The notes under the pieces are model-generated. The model did not search any database and was not told where the DNA came from. It saw nothing but the letters and a program-made list of their open reading frames with translations. A stretch of DNA of 64,000 nucleotides from an uncultured Sphingopyxis sp. Its GTDB lineage: Bacteria > Pseudomonadota > Alphaproteobacteria > Sphingomonadales > Sphingomonadaceae. Positions 53,296 to 61,488 of this stretch are shown here, piece after piece (position 1 is the first letter of the stretch; each line of letters begins with the position of its first letter). Position numbers and translations under genes: made by a program. Location of the stretch: the NCBI GenBank assembly GCA_936933955.1, contig CAKZIN010000093.1, forward strand, positions 1 to 64,000, given 5' to 3'.

Positions 53296-54789
53296 TCAGT
53301 GCCCGGAACCGAGCGCCTTGATGATGTCGTCGACCATCTTCTTGGCATCGGCGAGCAGCATCATCGTGTTGTCGCGGTAGAAAATGTCGTTATCGACCCC
53401 GGCATAGCCTACTCCGCCCATCGACCGTTTGATGAAGAAGACGGTCTTGGCCTTGTCGACGTCGAACACCGGCATGCCGTAGATCGGCGATTTGGAGTCG
53501 GTCTTCGCCGCGGGGTTCACGACGTCATTGGCGCCGATGATGAAGGCGACGTCGGCCTGCGCAAACTCGCCGTTGATATCCTCAAGCTCGAACACCTCGT
53601 CATATGGGACGTTCGCTTCGGCGAGCAGCACGTTCATGTGCCCCGGCATCCGTCCTGCGACGGGGTGGATCGCATATTTGACGCTGACCCCCTCCTTCTT
53701 GAGGAGGTCCGCCATCTCACGCAGGCTGTGCTGCGCCTGGGCAACCGCCATGCCATAGCCGGGCACGATGATGACGCTTTCGGCTTGGCTCATCATGTAG
53801 GCGGCGTCTTCGGCGGACCCGCGCTTCCACGGACGATCGGTCGCAGCCGCAGCGTCGTTTCCCCCGGCCTCGGCGCCAAAGCCCCCGGCGATGACGCTGA
53901 TGAAGCTACGGTTCATCGCGCGACACATGATGTAGGAGAGGATCGCGCCCGAAGCGCCCACCAGCGCGCCGGTGATGATCATCGCCGTATTGCCGAGCGT
54001 GAAACCCATCGCCGCTGCCGCCCAACCCGAATAGCTGTTGAGCATGCTCACCACGACCGGCATGTCCGCGCCGCCGATCGGGATGATCAGCAGGAAGCCG
54101 ATGGCGAACGCGAGCAAGGTGATGATCGCGAGGTAAGGCACGCTCGTCCCGCTCGGATCGAGCGCGTAGGCCGCGGTAAGCCCGACAATCGCCGCCAGCG
54201 TGCCGAGGTTGATGACGTGCCGCCCAGGCAACAGGATCGGCTTGCCGCTCATCTTCCCCGCGAGCTTGAGGAAAGCGATGATGCTGCCGGAAAAAGTGAT
54301 CGCGCCGATGGCGACGCCCAGCGCCAGTTCCACGCGGCTGACAGTGTGAATCGCTCCGCCCGGATCAGCGATGCCAAAGGCTTGCGGGTTGAGGTAAGCC
54401 GACCAGCCGACCAGCACCGCAGCGAGGCCGACCAAGCTATGGAAGGCCGCGACGAGTTGCGGCATGTCGGTCATCGCAATACGCCGCGCGATGATCCAGC
54501 CGATCGCGCCGCCGATGCCGATCGCGCCGACGATTTCCGGCAGGGACGCAAGCTCATGCGTGACGAGCGTTGTTCCCACCGCCAGCGCCATCCCCGCCAT
54601 GCCAAGCATGTTGCCCCGCCGCGCGGTCGTCGGATGCGACAGTCCCCGCAGCGCGAGGATGAAGCACACCCCCGCTACGAGGTAAGCGAGCGTCGCCCAG
54701 GGGTTCGCCGCGGCATGCTCCACGAGTTGTGGCAGCCCGGCGGGCTCGGCAATAGCCGGAGGCAGGGCGTCGGGAAGGCTCAACGCCAC
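53296..54789 (-). CDS. pntB: NAD(P) transhydrogenase subunit beta
   Basis: Proton-translocating transhydrogenase subunit with the membrane domain II and NADP(H)-binding domain III; uses proton motive force to make NADPH. The 497-aa protein has about nine transmembrane helices (35-285), then domain III with VIIVPGYGMAVAQAQHSL, HPVAGRMPGHMNVLLAEA, GANDVVNPAA and FFIKRSMGGVGYAGVDN. The start is GTG 54789, 4 bp after the alpha-2 stop; the exact initiation codon is uncertain (TTG at 54783 also possible). Confidence 0.95.
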   Translation of the reverse strand: MALSLPDALPPAIAEPAGLPQLVEHAAANPWATLAYLVAGVCFILALRGLSHPTTARRGNMLGMAGMALAVGTTLVTHELASLPEIVGAIGIGGAIGWIIARRIAMTDMPQLVAAFHSLVGLAAVLVGWSAYLNPQAFGIADPGGAIHTVSRVELALGVAIGAITFSGSIIAFLKLAGKMSGKPILLPGRHVINLGTLAAIVGLTAAYALDPSGTSVPYLAIITLLAFAIGFLLIIPIGGADMPVVVSMLNSYSGWAAAAMGFTLGNTAMIITGALVGASGAILSYIMCRAMNRSFISVIAGGFGAEAGGNDAAAATDRPWKRGSAEDAAYMMSQAESVIIVPGYGMAVAQAQHSLREMADLLKKEGVSVKYAIHPVAGRMPGHMNVLLAEANVPYDEVFELEDINGEFAQADVAFIIGANDVVNPAAKTDSKSPIYGMPVFDVDKAKTVFFIKRSMGGVGYAGVDNDIFYRDNTMMLLADAKKMVDDIIKALGSGH

Positions 54790-54793
54790 AGCC

Positions 54794-55075
54794 TCAGCGC
54801 TCCTTTCTCTTGTACATGGCGAGCATGCGTTCGGTGACAGCGAAGCCGCCGAAGATGTTGATGCTCGCCAACACGACGGCCGCCAGCCCGAGCCACTTGG
54901 CGGCGACGCTGCCCGAAGCCGCGCTGGCGATCAGCGCGCCGACGATAATGACACTCGAGATCGCGTTGGTGACCGCCATCAGCGGCGTGTGCAGCGCAGG
55001 CGTGACGCTCCACACCACATAGTAGCCGACGAAACAGGCCAGCACGAAGATCGACAGGATCGAGATGAAGTCCAC
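54794..55075 (-). CDS. pntAB: NAD(P) transhydrogenase subunit alpha-2 (membrane part)
   Basis: A 93-aa membrane subunit with three hydrophobic helices that contributes to the proton channel of the transhydrogenase. In many alphaproteobacteria PntA is split into an NAD-binding part and this membrane part. The sequence TPLMAVTNAISSVIIVGALI and the C-terminal FGGFAVTERMLAMYKRK are typical. It is separated from the NAD-binding alpha-1 gene by an inserted DUF559 gene and a palindromic element. Confidence 0.93.
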   Translation of the reverse strand: MDFISILSIFVLACFVGYYVVWSVTPALHTPLMAVTNAISSVIIVGALIASAASGSVAAKWLGLAAVVLASINIFGGFAVTERMLAMYKRKER

Positions 55076-55089
55076 GGTTATGCGTCCCC

Positions 55090-55449
55090 CTAAATCTTCG
55101 AGTTCGCATATCGAGCGATCGAGTCGGCGACGCCGCCCACGTCGGCGAGAACGTCCGATGCCGCGATCCGAACGATTTCGAGACTCCCACGCTGCTTGAG
55201 GGAAAGGTCCCGACGCGCGTCCCTTATCGGGCGGTCAGCCATGTCATGTGCAATTCCGTCGATTTCGATGACGAGTCGTGGGCTGTGGCAATAGAAGTCC
55301 GTGGCAAAACCTCGCATCGGATGCTGGCGCCGGAATTTCAGGCCAAACGGGCGCGCGCGAAGGTGCTGCCACAACAACCCCTCTGGAAGCGAGGTGTTGG
55401 ACCGAAGCCGCCGTGCGGCTGCGATGGTAGTCCGGTCCGCGCCGATCAC
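55090..55449 (-). CDS. DUF559 endonuclease-like protein
   Basis: A 119-aa protein of the DUF559 family, related to very-short-patch repair (Vsr) nucleases. It has the LRSNTSLPEGLLWQHLRARPFGLKFRRQHP start, the core DFYCHSPRLVIEIDG with acidic metal-ligand residues, and DLSLKQRGSLEIVRI. The start is GTG 55449, immediately beside a long palindromic element. It lies within the transhydrogenase operon, between the alpha-1 and alpha-2 genes, so it looks like an insertion tolerated there. A role in DNA processing is inferred from the fold only. Confidence 0.85.
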   Translation of the reverse strand: MIGADRTTIAAARRLRSNTSLPEGLLWQHLRARPFGLKFRRQHPMRGFATDFYCHSPRLVIEIDGIAHDMADRPIRDARRDLSLKQRGSLEIVRIAASDVLADVGGVADSIARYANSKI

Positions 55450-55451
55450 CC

Positions 55452-55588
55452 GTCCCTCCCCTGCAAGGGGAGATGGCAGCCGCAGGCTGACGGAGGGGTG
55501 AAGCCGTCTCCGACGAAGCGCGCAGTCTCAAGGGCGACACCCCTCCGACCCCGCCCCGCGGGGCCACCTCCCCTTGCAGGGGAGGGAC
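55452..55588. repeat. 137-bp palindromic intergenic element (REP/MITE-like)
   Basis: Its outer arms are a perfect 21-bp inverted repeat (55452-55472 and 55568-55588, core CCCTCCCCTGCAAGGGGAG). Inside is a second pair, CGGAGGGGTG at 55491-55500 and its complement at 55538-55547. The whole forms a large hairpin between pntAA and the DUF559 gene. Palindromes with this CCTCCCC...GGGGAGG core are common intergenic repeats in sphingomonad and related genomes, as I recall; copy number here cannot be checked. Confidence 0.8.
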
Positions 55589-55603
55589 TGAATGGCGCGC
55601 CCC

Positions 55604-56725
55604 TCACCCCGCCAGCCGTTCGTTGACGACGGCGCCGCCCTGCGTCAGGCGGATGGCGCTGCCGATTTCGTCGTCGAGAGTCACCTCCGCCCGCTCCTTA
55701 TCCCAAAAGGCGGCGAGGAGGTTGTGGAGGTTGCGGGCGTAAAGCGCGCTCGCGTCACTGGCGAGCGTCGCCGCCATGTTGCGCGCGCCGATCAGTGTGA
55801 CGCCGTGTCGTTCCACGCTCTCCCCCGCCAGCGCGCCCTCGACGTTGCCGCCGGTCTCCGCGGCGAGATCGACGACGACGCTGCCCGCGCGCATGGTGGC
55901 GAGCTGCGCGTCGCTGATCAGCCGCGGCGCCGCGCGGCCGGGGATTTGCGCCGTCGTGATGACGATGTCCTGCTTAGCAAGGTGCGCGGATACGAGTTCC
56001 GCCTGCGCCGCCTGATATTCGGGCGACATCTCGGTGGCATAGCCGCCGCTGCCTTCGCCTTCGATCCCCGCGACATTCTCGACGAAGATGGGCTTGGCGC
56101 CGAGGCTCATAATCTGTTCGCGGGTCGCTGCCCGCACGTCGGTCGCGCTCACCTGCGCCCCCAGCCGCCGCGCGGTGGCGATCGCCTGGAGGCCGGCGAC
56201 GCCGACGCCCATCACGAACACCCGGGCAGCGGTGATCGTGCCCGCGGCGGTCATCATCATCGGCAGCGCGCGACCGAAGGCATTGGCGGCGACCAGCACC
56301 GATTTGTAGCCTGCGAGGTTGGCCTGGCTCGACAGGACGTCCATAGACTGCGCGCGGGTGATGCGGGGCATGAGGTCCATCGCCCAGCCCTCAAGGCCAG
56401 ACGCGGCATATTGCTGCACCCGATCGCGTTCGCGCAACGGATCGAACACCGCGAGCACGCGCGCGCCCTTGTTCGCCCCGGCGAGCGCGGCGAGCGGCGG
56501 GGGCTGGACCGCAAGGACCATGTCCGCGCTTGCCGCAACCTCATTCGCGGAGGCAACGACGGCTCCAGCTGTGCGGTAGTCGTCATCGGCGATGCCCGCT
56601 GCGACGCCCGCGCCGCTTTCGACAGCGACGCTCGCACCCAGCGCCATGAGCTTGCGAACCGTCTCCGGCGTGGCCGCCACCCTGTATTCGGCAGGGGCGG
56701 TTTCGCGCAGAACGGCGATCTTCAT
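55604..56725 (-). CDS. pntAA: NAD(P) transhydrogenase subunit alpha-1 (NAD-binding part)
   Basis: NAD(H)-binding domain I subunit of the proton-translocating transhydrogenase. The 373-aa protein resembles alanine dehydrogenase: RETAPAEYRVAATPETV, the LMPRITRAQSMDVLSSQANLAGYKSVL segment, the dinucleotide fold VFVMGVGVAGLQAIATARRLGA, and PGRAAPRLIS. It lacks membrane helices, which are on the separate alpha-2 subunit. It starts 13 bp after the oxidase subunit IV minigene and is followed by the 137-bp palindrome and DUF559 gene. Confidence 0.95.
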   Translation of the reverse strand: MKIAVLRETAPAEYRVAATPETVRKLMALGASVAVESGAGVAAGIADDDYRTAGAVVASANEVAASADMVLAVQPPPLAALAGANKGARVLAVFDPLRERDRVQQYAASGLEGWAMDLMPRITRAQSMDVLSSQANLAGYKSVLVAANAFGRALPMMMTAAGTITAARVFVMGVGVAGLQAIATARRLGAQVSATDVRAATREQIMSLGAKPIFVENVAGIEGEGSGGYATEMSPEYQAAQAELVSAHLAKQDIVITTAQIPGRAAPRLISDAQLATMRAGSVVVDLAAETGGNVEGALAGESVERHGVTLIGARNMAATLASDASALYARNLHNLLAAFWDKERAEVTLDDEIGSAIRLTQGGAVVNERLAG

Positions 56726-56738
56726 GCGCGGGCGAGCT

Positions 56739-56858
56739 TCAGGAGATCAGCCAGACGACGAGCGCCACGAGCAGCGCGACCGCAATAGTCGCATATTTCG
56801 CGACCCCGACGAACCCGCCGTATGTGCCGCGCGCCTCGCTCAGATCATTGTGCGCCAT
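56739..56858 (-). CDS. aa3-type cytochrome c oxidase subunit IV (minigene)
   Basis: A 39-aa single-helix protein: a short polar N terminus (MAHNDLSEARGTYGGFV) followed by one transmembrane helix (about 20-38) ending VVWLIS. This is the pattern of the small subunit IV of alphaproteobacterial aa3 oxidases. The main oxidase genes are not here; the minigene sits just upstream of the transhydrogenase genes, probably as the operon leader gene. Start ATG 56858. Confidence 0.85.
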   Translation of the reverse strand: MAHNDLSEARGTYGGFVGVAKYATIAVALLVALVVWLIS

Positions 56859-57018
56859 ATTCCCCTCGGTCGCTGTTTGCCTTGCGGTCGAGTGCCGCCT
56901 GACGACGCTTTGCCGTTGCTTGACCCGCGCCGCAAGCCGCCCCGCACACTTAAGCCCGATTTTACCCTTCGCCATTATGTGAGCGGCTTCGGCGCGGTCG
57001 ACCTGACTGCGCGAGGAC

Positions 57019-58455
57019 TTGGACTTCGGCTTGACGACGCTCCACGGCGAACCGCTGGTGCTGCTGATCGACGGCGACGATGCGCGCGCGCGCTTCATCG
57101 CCGCCTCGCTCGCGCGCGTCGGGTGGAAGGCGCAACGCTTGGCGGACCCGAGCCGCGCGGCACCATGCTTAGCCGCGGCGTCGGGCGTAGTGACCGACGC
57201 GGTGTTGATTGCGAGCGACTTCGTGACCGACGGTCTCACCGAAACGGTGGCCGCGTCGCGCGCTATCCTGCCGCGACCGCCGGTCGTCGTGCACGCCACC
57301 GAGCCGCCCACGCTGGCGCACGTCGTCGAAGCACTTCGCAACGGTGCCGATGATATCCTGGTCGCGCCCCTGTCGGGTGAGCGGATCGACCGCGCGATGA
57401 GGGCAGCGCGGGCGGCCGTGCAGCGCGGCACCATGTCGAGTGCCCCCCTCTCCTTCGACGCGCTGCCTGCGCCTCAACTCGATGAGATCCCGGCAACGTC
57501 AGCTCCAATGAAGGAGGCGGTGAGGCTCGCGGGCCAGGCCGCGCGGGGCTGTGCGCCTGTCGTGTTGGTCGGGGAGCCAGGCAGCGGTCGCTGCATCCTT
57601 GCCCATGCCCTTCATCGGCATGCGGGAGAGGGGACGCCGCTCGTCACCTTCGACTGCGCGGATCACCCGCCGTCGATGATCGCGCCGCTGCTGTTTGGCT
57701 ATGAGCAAGGGGCGTTCCCCGGGGCGTTCGAGCGCAATTCGGGCCGGATCGCGGGCGCGGAGGGCGGGTCGCTGATCATCCGCAACGCCGAGCTCCTTCC
57801 CGCCGACGCGCAGGCCCGGCTGGCGGAGTATCTCCACGGGGGATGGGTGCTGCCGGTCGGCGGTACCGTTGCCCATCGTCATAATGTGCGGCTGATTGCC
57901 TCTTCGACCACCAGCTTGCGCCGTCTCGCCGAGCGCGGAGACATGCGCGAAGATCTGGCCGCGAGGTGGAGCGTGGTGGAAATCGCTGTCCCGCCATTGC
58001 GGGAGCGTAAAGGTGACATCTGGTCGATAGCGTCATCGACGATTGCGCAGGTAACAAAAGACGGTTCCGACAGCCATTTGCTGTCCGATCCGGGGGTACG
58101 CCGGACGTTGGAAGAAAACCCTTGGCCGACAAATGTGCTCGGCCTGCGATCGACGATTTTGCGTGCTTACGCTACGTCAGCTTGCAACGGCTCCTTCACG
58201 CTTGGGGAAACGACTATCACCGCACCCACCCCCGATATGGCCTCCACTGCTGCGAGTGATGTTATCGGGGGGACCCTCGAACTACTCCAGGCCGATGGGC
58301 ACCTCCGCAGCCTGGATGCGATCGAGGCGGACGTCATCCGCCTCGCCATCCGCCACTACCAAGGGCGAATGAGCGAGGTGGCACGAAGGTTGGGGATCGG
58401 GCGGTCGACGCTCTACCGAAAGCTAAGCGAAATCGGCATCGACACCGCCGCCTGA
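57019..58455 (+). CDS. degenerate NtrC-like AAA+ regulator with Fis-type HTH
   Basis: A 478-aa protein with the layout receiver (about 12-130), AAA+ (about 155-390) and Fis HTH (GRMSEVARRLGIGRSTLYRKL). Core functional residues are altered. The receiver lysine is alanine (ILVAPLS). Walker A reads GEPGSGRC with R for K. The sigma-54 contact GAFTGA is GAFPGA. Walker B is SLIIRNAE instead of TLFLDEIG. The arginine-finger region (REDLAARWSVVEIAVPPLRER) and HTH are kept. It is thus probably a DNA-binding regulator that no longer activates sigma-54 promoters by ATP hydrolysis. The start (TTG 57019) is uncertain. Divergent from the oxidase minigene. Confidence 0.85.
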   Translation: MDFGLTTLHGEPLVLLIDGDDARARFIAASLARVGWKAQRLADPSRAAPCLAAASGVVTDAVLIASDFVTDGLTETVAASRAILPRPPVVVHATEPPTLAHVVEALRNGADDILVAPLSGERIDRAMRAARAAVQRGTMSSAPLSFDALPAPQLDEIPATSAPMKEAVRLAGQAARGCAPVVLVGEPGSGRCILAHALHRHAGEGTPLVTFDCADHPPSMIAPLLFGYEQGAFPGAFERNSGRIAGAEGGSLIIRNAELLPADAQARLAEYLHGGWVLPVGGTVAHRHNVRLIASSTTSLRRLAERGDMREDLAARWSVVEIAVPPLRERKGDIWSIASSTIAQVTKDGSDSHLLSDPGVRRTLEENPWPTNVLGLRSTILRAYATSACNGSFTLGETTITAPTPDMASTAASDVIGGTLELLQADGHLRSLDAIEADVIRLAIRHYQGRMSEVARRLGIGRSTLYRKLSEIGIDTAA

Positions 58456-58467
58456 TCCCCGCCCAGA

Positions 58468-58863
58468 TTAGTGCAGAGCCTTTTCAATGTCGGCGATGCT
58501 CGCACCGGTCAATGTTTTCGAGATTTCCTTCTCGATCACGGCTTCGGTCTGCTTGTGCCAGTGCTTGCGCAGCTCACCCAACGCGCGCGGTGCAGCGATG
58601 ACCACCAGCTTCTCGATCTTGTGACCGAGCACCTGGCTGTTGAGATAGTCGGCCGCGTGCCGGACGTAGGCGTCCTCGCCATGCTGCCCGGGCTCCGGAT
58701 TGGCGCTGCCCGAGCTCTTGCTCGCAGCCGGTCCGCCTTCGTCGGAAAGCTTGGGCGCGTCCATCGCGGTGAGGCGCATCTCCTGTTCGTTGCCGCTGTT
58801 CTTGAAGAGGTTGAGATGTTCGCCATCGATAACGGCGACGACGGCTCCGTGGGGCAGCAGCAT
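58468..58863 (-). CDS. host attachment protein family
   Basis: A 131-aa protein of the family named after Agrobacterium host-attachment proteins: VVAVIDGEHLNLFKNSG near the N terminus and HAADYLNSQVLGHKIEKLVVIAAPRALGELRKHW in the second half, an eRF1/Rossmann-like fold. It is predicted cytoplasmic, without signal peptide, so a direct adhesin role is doubtful; the name reflects a mutant phenotype. It is convergent with the NtrC-like gene. Confidence 0.85.
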   Translation of the reverse strand: MLLPHGAVVAVIDGEHLNLFKNSGNEQEMRLTAMDAPKLSDEGGPAASKSSGSANPEPGQHGEDAYVRHAADYLNSQVLGHKIEKLVVIAAPRALGELRKHWHKQTEAVIEKEISKTLTGASIADIEKALH

Positions 58864-58935
58864 GATGATCCTCTGGTTGTGAAAGTCGCTCCCTGAACGC
58901 GCGCAGCGCCGGGAGTTTCCGCGAGGCGAAGCGGC

Positions 58936-60075
58936 TTATGTGCGACTGAGCGCGGCGTCGCGTTCGGCGCGGACGATGCGAAGCGACTGGCGGGTCTCCG
59001 CAACATCGTGAACGCGAACGATATGCGCGCCCGCCTGCGCCGCCATGACCGCGAGCGCAAGGCTGCCGCTCAGCCGCGAGTCGGGCGCGGCTTCATTATC
59101 GAGCGCTCCGATCAGGCGTTTGCGGCTCGCCCCGAACAGCAGCGGCGCCCCGAGTGCGTGGAACATCGGAAGCGCTGTGACCAGCCGCAGGTTCTCCGCG
59201 ACGCCCTTGCCAAAGCCGATACCCGGATCGATGCATATCCGCTCGATCCCGGCCCGCCTCGCCTGTGCCAGCCGCGCTTCGAGGAAGTCGAAGACGTCGA
59301 GCGCAACATCGTCGTAGCGCGCGTCCTTGTGCGGATCGCTCGATTGGCTGGGCGCGTGCATCAGGCAGAGCGCCGCTCCGCTCGCCGCCATGACTTCGGT
59401 CGATCGTTCGTCGTAGCCGAGTGCGCTGATGTCGTTGACGAAGCTCGCGCCGGCGGCGACCGCGGCGGTCATCACCGCTGCCTTGCGGGTGTCGATGCTG
59501 ACTGCGTGGCCCGCCCGCGCCAGCGCAGCGACGACGGGCTCGACACGCGCGATCTCGTCGCCCTCCCACACCAGCGGAGCGCCGGGGCGCGTGCTTTCAC
59601 CGCCGACATCGAGGATGTGCGCGCCATCCGCAGCCGCGGCGTGGCCCGCTTCGATCGCCGCGGCATGTTCGACGTGCTTGCCGGCATCGGAAAAGCTGTC
59701 GGGCGTGACGTTGAGGATCGCCATGATCCGCGGTTCGTCGAAGCGGATCGTTCGCTCCCCCAGCTGCCATGGGGGGTGTGCCGTGGCGACGTTGCGCGAG
59801 AGGGCGTGCGCGCGCTCGGCGGTCGCATCGGGGAGCCGCGCACTCCAGTCGGCGAAGGCCGCGACCGAAACATGCGCCTCCGCCCGCCCATCGAGGTGGC
59901 GCAGCGTGGCGTGCCAGCCGGCGAACCAGCGCGAACCTCCCCCCAGCCGCGCCGCCTCCCCGTCGAGGCCGTGCGGGCGTTCGACGAAGGCGGTGGGCTG
60001 GAGGTAGAGGCGCGCATCAGGGTCGCGCTGCGCCAGCGCGATCATCTCCGCCGCCGCCGCGCCCCAATCGGCCAT
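58936..60075 (-). CDS. folP: dihydropteroate synthase with N-terminal extension
   Basis: Joins 6-hydroxymethyl-dihydropterin pyrophosphate and p-aminobenzoate in folate synthesis; the target of sulfonamides. The C-terminal 260 residues are a standard DHPS barrel: ILNVTPDSFSDAGK, LDVGGESTRPGA, SIDTRKAAV, FVNDISALG, CIDPGIGFGK and FGASRKRLIGAL. The N-terminal 110 or so residues (ARLYLQPTAFVERPHGLDG onward) are not part of a minimal DHPS and have no assigned function. ATG 60075 overlaps the ccrM stop (TGATG), linking the two genes. Confidence 0.94.
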   Translation of the reverse strand: MADWGAAAAEMIALAQRDPDARLYLQPTAFVERPHGLDGEAARLGGGSRWFAGWHATLRHLDGRAEAHVSVAAFADWSARLPDATAERAHALSRNVATAHPPWQLGERTIRFDEPRIMAILNVTPDSFSDAGKHVEHAAAIEAGHAAAADGAHILDVGGESTRPGAPLVWEGDEIARVEPVVAALARAGHAVSIDTRKAAVMTAAVAAGASFVNDISALGYDERSTEVMAASGAALCLMHAPSQSSDPHKDARYDDVALDVFDFLEARLAQARRAGIERICIDPGIGFGKGVAENLRLVTALPMFHALGAPLLFGASRKRLIGALDNEAAPDSRLSGSLALAVMAAQAGAHIVRVHDVAETRQSLRIVRAERDAALSRT

Positions 60076-61208
60076 CAGCTTTCGTTCGCGAGCAGCCAAT
60101 CCTGCCGCGCCCGGTCGATCGGCACCCACTCGCCTCCGCGATCATAGTGCCAAAAGGTCCAGCCGTTGCACGATGGCGCGCCCTGAAGTCTCGCCCCGAC
60201 CTGATGAATCGAGCCCGCCTCTTCGCCGCATGACAGGCTGCCGTCGACGCGTACCTCCGCCTGCCAGCGGCGCTTGGCGTCGCCGACGACGGCGCCCGCC
60301 GGAATGAGCCCGCATTCGACCACGGTGCCGAACGCGACGCGCGTCGCCGCCTTCGGCGCCTGCATCGTTTTCAGAGCGCGTTCGTCGAGTGGGAGCGCGC
60401 CGGCGATGCGCTCCTCCGCCGCGCGAATGTAGGCATCCTCGCGCTCGATCCCGATCCAGCGCCGCCCGAGCCGCTTGGCGACCGCGCCGGTGGTGCCGGT
60501 GCCAAAGAACGGGTCGAGCACCACGTCGCCCGGCTGCGTGCAGGCGAGGAGGATGCGGTAGATCAGCGCCTCCGGCTTCTGCGTCGGGTGGGTCTTGGCC
60601 TTGCCGGTGCGCAGCCGTTCCTGCCCGCCGCAAATGGGGACGAGCCAGTCCGAGCGCATCTGCAGCTCGTCGTTCATCGTCTTCATCGCGCGATAGTTGA
60701 AAGTGTAGCGCGCATCCTCCCCCATCGCGGCCCAGATCAGCGTCTCATGCGCGTTGGTGAAGCGCGTGCCCTTGAAATTGGGCATCGGGTTCGCCTTGCG
60801 CCAGACGATGTCGTTGAGGATCCAGTAGCCCTGATCCTGCAACGCCACGCCGACGCGGAAGATGTTGTGGTAGCTGCCGATCACCCAGATCGAGCCGTTG
60901 GGCTTGAGGATGCGCCGCGCTTCCTTGAGCCAGGCATGCGTGAAACGGTCGTAAGCAGCGAGGCTGTCGAACTTGTCCCAGTCGTTGTCGACCGCATCGA
61001 CGCGGCCCCCTTCGGGCCGAAACAAGTCGCCGCCGAGCTGAAGATTGTACGGCGGATCGGCGAAAATCATGTCGACGCTCGCGGCAGGCAGCTCCCGCAT
61101 CCGCTGCACGCAATCGCCCCGCAGGATGGCGTCGAGCGGGAGATCGAGCAGCGCCGTGTCGGCAACAGGCGGCGCGGGCGCCCGTCGTAGCTTCGTCACC
61201 GCACCCAT
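60075..61208 (-). CDS. ccrM: CcrM-type DNA adenine methyltransferase (GANTC)
   Basis: Orphan beta-class N6-adenine methyltransferase that by family methylates GANTC and sets cell-cycle gene expression in alphaproteobacteria. The 377-aa protein has DPPYNLQLGGDL (catalytic motif IV), IWVIGSYHNIFRVG, KTHPTQKPEALIYRIL and the SAM motif VLDPFFGTGTTGAVA. A C-terminal domain (about 285-370: WQAEVRVDGSLSCGEEAGSIHQVG...GWTFWHY) is typical of CcrM. No restriction partner lies nearby. ATG 61208 is used; GTG 61214 is 6 bases earlier. Five GANTC sites lie upstream. Confidence 0.95.
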   Translation of the reverse strand: MGAVTKLRRAPAPPVADTALLDLPLDAILRGDCVQRMRELPAASVDMIFADPPYNLQLGGDLFRPEGGRVDAVDNDWDKFDSLAAYDRFTHAWLKEARRILKPNGSIWVIGSYHNIFRVGVALQDQGYWILNDIVWRKANPMPNFKGTRFTNAHETLIWAAMGEDARYTFNYRAMKTMNDELQMRSDWLVPICGGQERLRTGKAKTHPTQKPEALIYRILLACTQPGDVVLDPFFGTGTTGAVAKRLGRRWIGIEREDAYIRAAEERIAGALPLDERALKTMQAPKAATRVAFGTVVECGLIPAGAVVGDAKRRWQAEVRVDGSLSCGEEAGSIHQVGARLQGAPSCNGWTFWHYDRGGEWVPIDRARQDWLLANES

Positions 61209-61242
61209 CGTCACCCCCCCATCCCTCTTCGCCGCGCATGGT

Positions 61243-61394
61243 GAGTCCGCGTGGACTCCCGGTCAAGCTGGGTTGGACTGGGTTTAGAGCGCGAAGGTTA
61301 CCGAATGATTCACCATGAGTTTGGCTGGCCGCAAGATCGGGTGGCGACGCTGTCGCAATGACCACCAAGGCTTGTGGTGTGACTCGAAAGACTC
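61243..61394 (-). promoter_or_regulatory. cluster of five GANTC sites in the ccrM upstream region
   Basis: GANTC occurs at 61243 (GAGTC), 61253 (GACTC), 61307 (GATTC), 61381 (GACTC) and 61390 (GACTC), within 152 bp directly upstream of ccrM. GANTC is palindromic, so each is a site on both strands. By base composition fewer than one would be expected. In Caulobacter the ccrM promoter is itself controlled by GANTC methylation, so autoregulation is likely here. The promoter hexamers were not identified. Confidence 0.7.
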
Positions 61395-61438
61395 AGCCGC
61401 GGAAGATTTGTCGGGCGCTGCCCGCCTTCGCTGCAGCT

Positions 61439-61461
61439 CCCCTCCCCATGAGGGGGAGGGG
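61439..61461. repeat. G/C-only hairpin in the rnhB-ccrM gap
   Basis: CCCCTCCCC (61439-61447) and GGGGAGGGG (61453-61461) pair around a 5-base loop, followed by a long G run. It resembles the core of the 55452-55588 palindrome and lies just past the rnhB stop on the minus strand, so it may also serve as its terminator. Confidence 0.5.
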
Positions 61462-61488
61462 GGGGGGAAGCTTAATCCAGGGGCAGCG

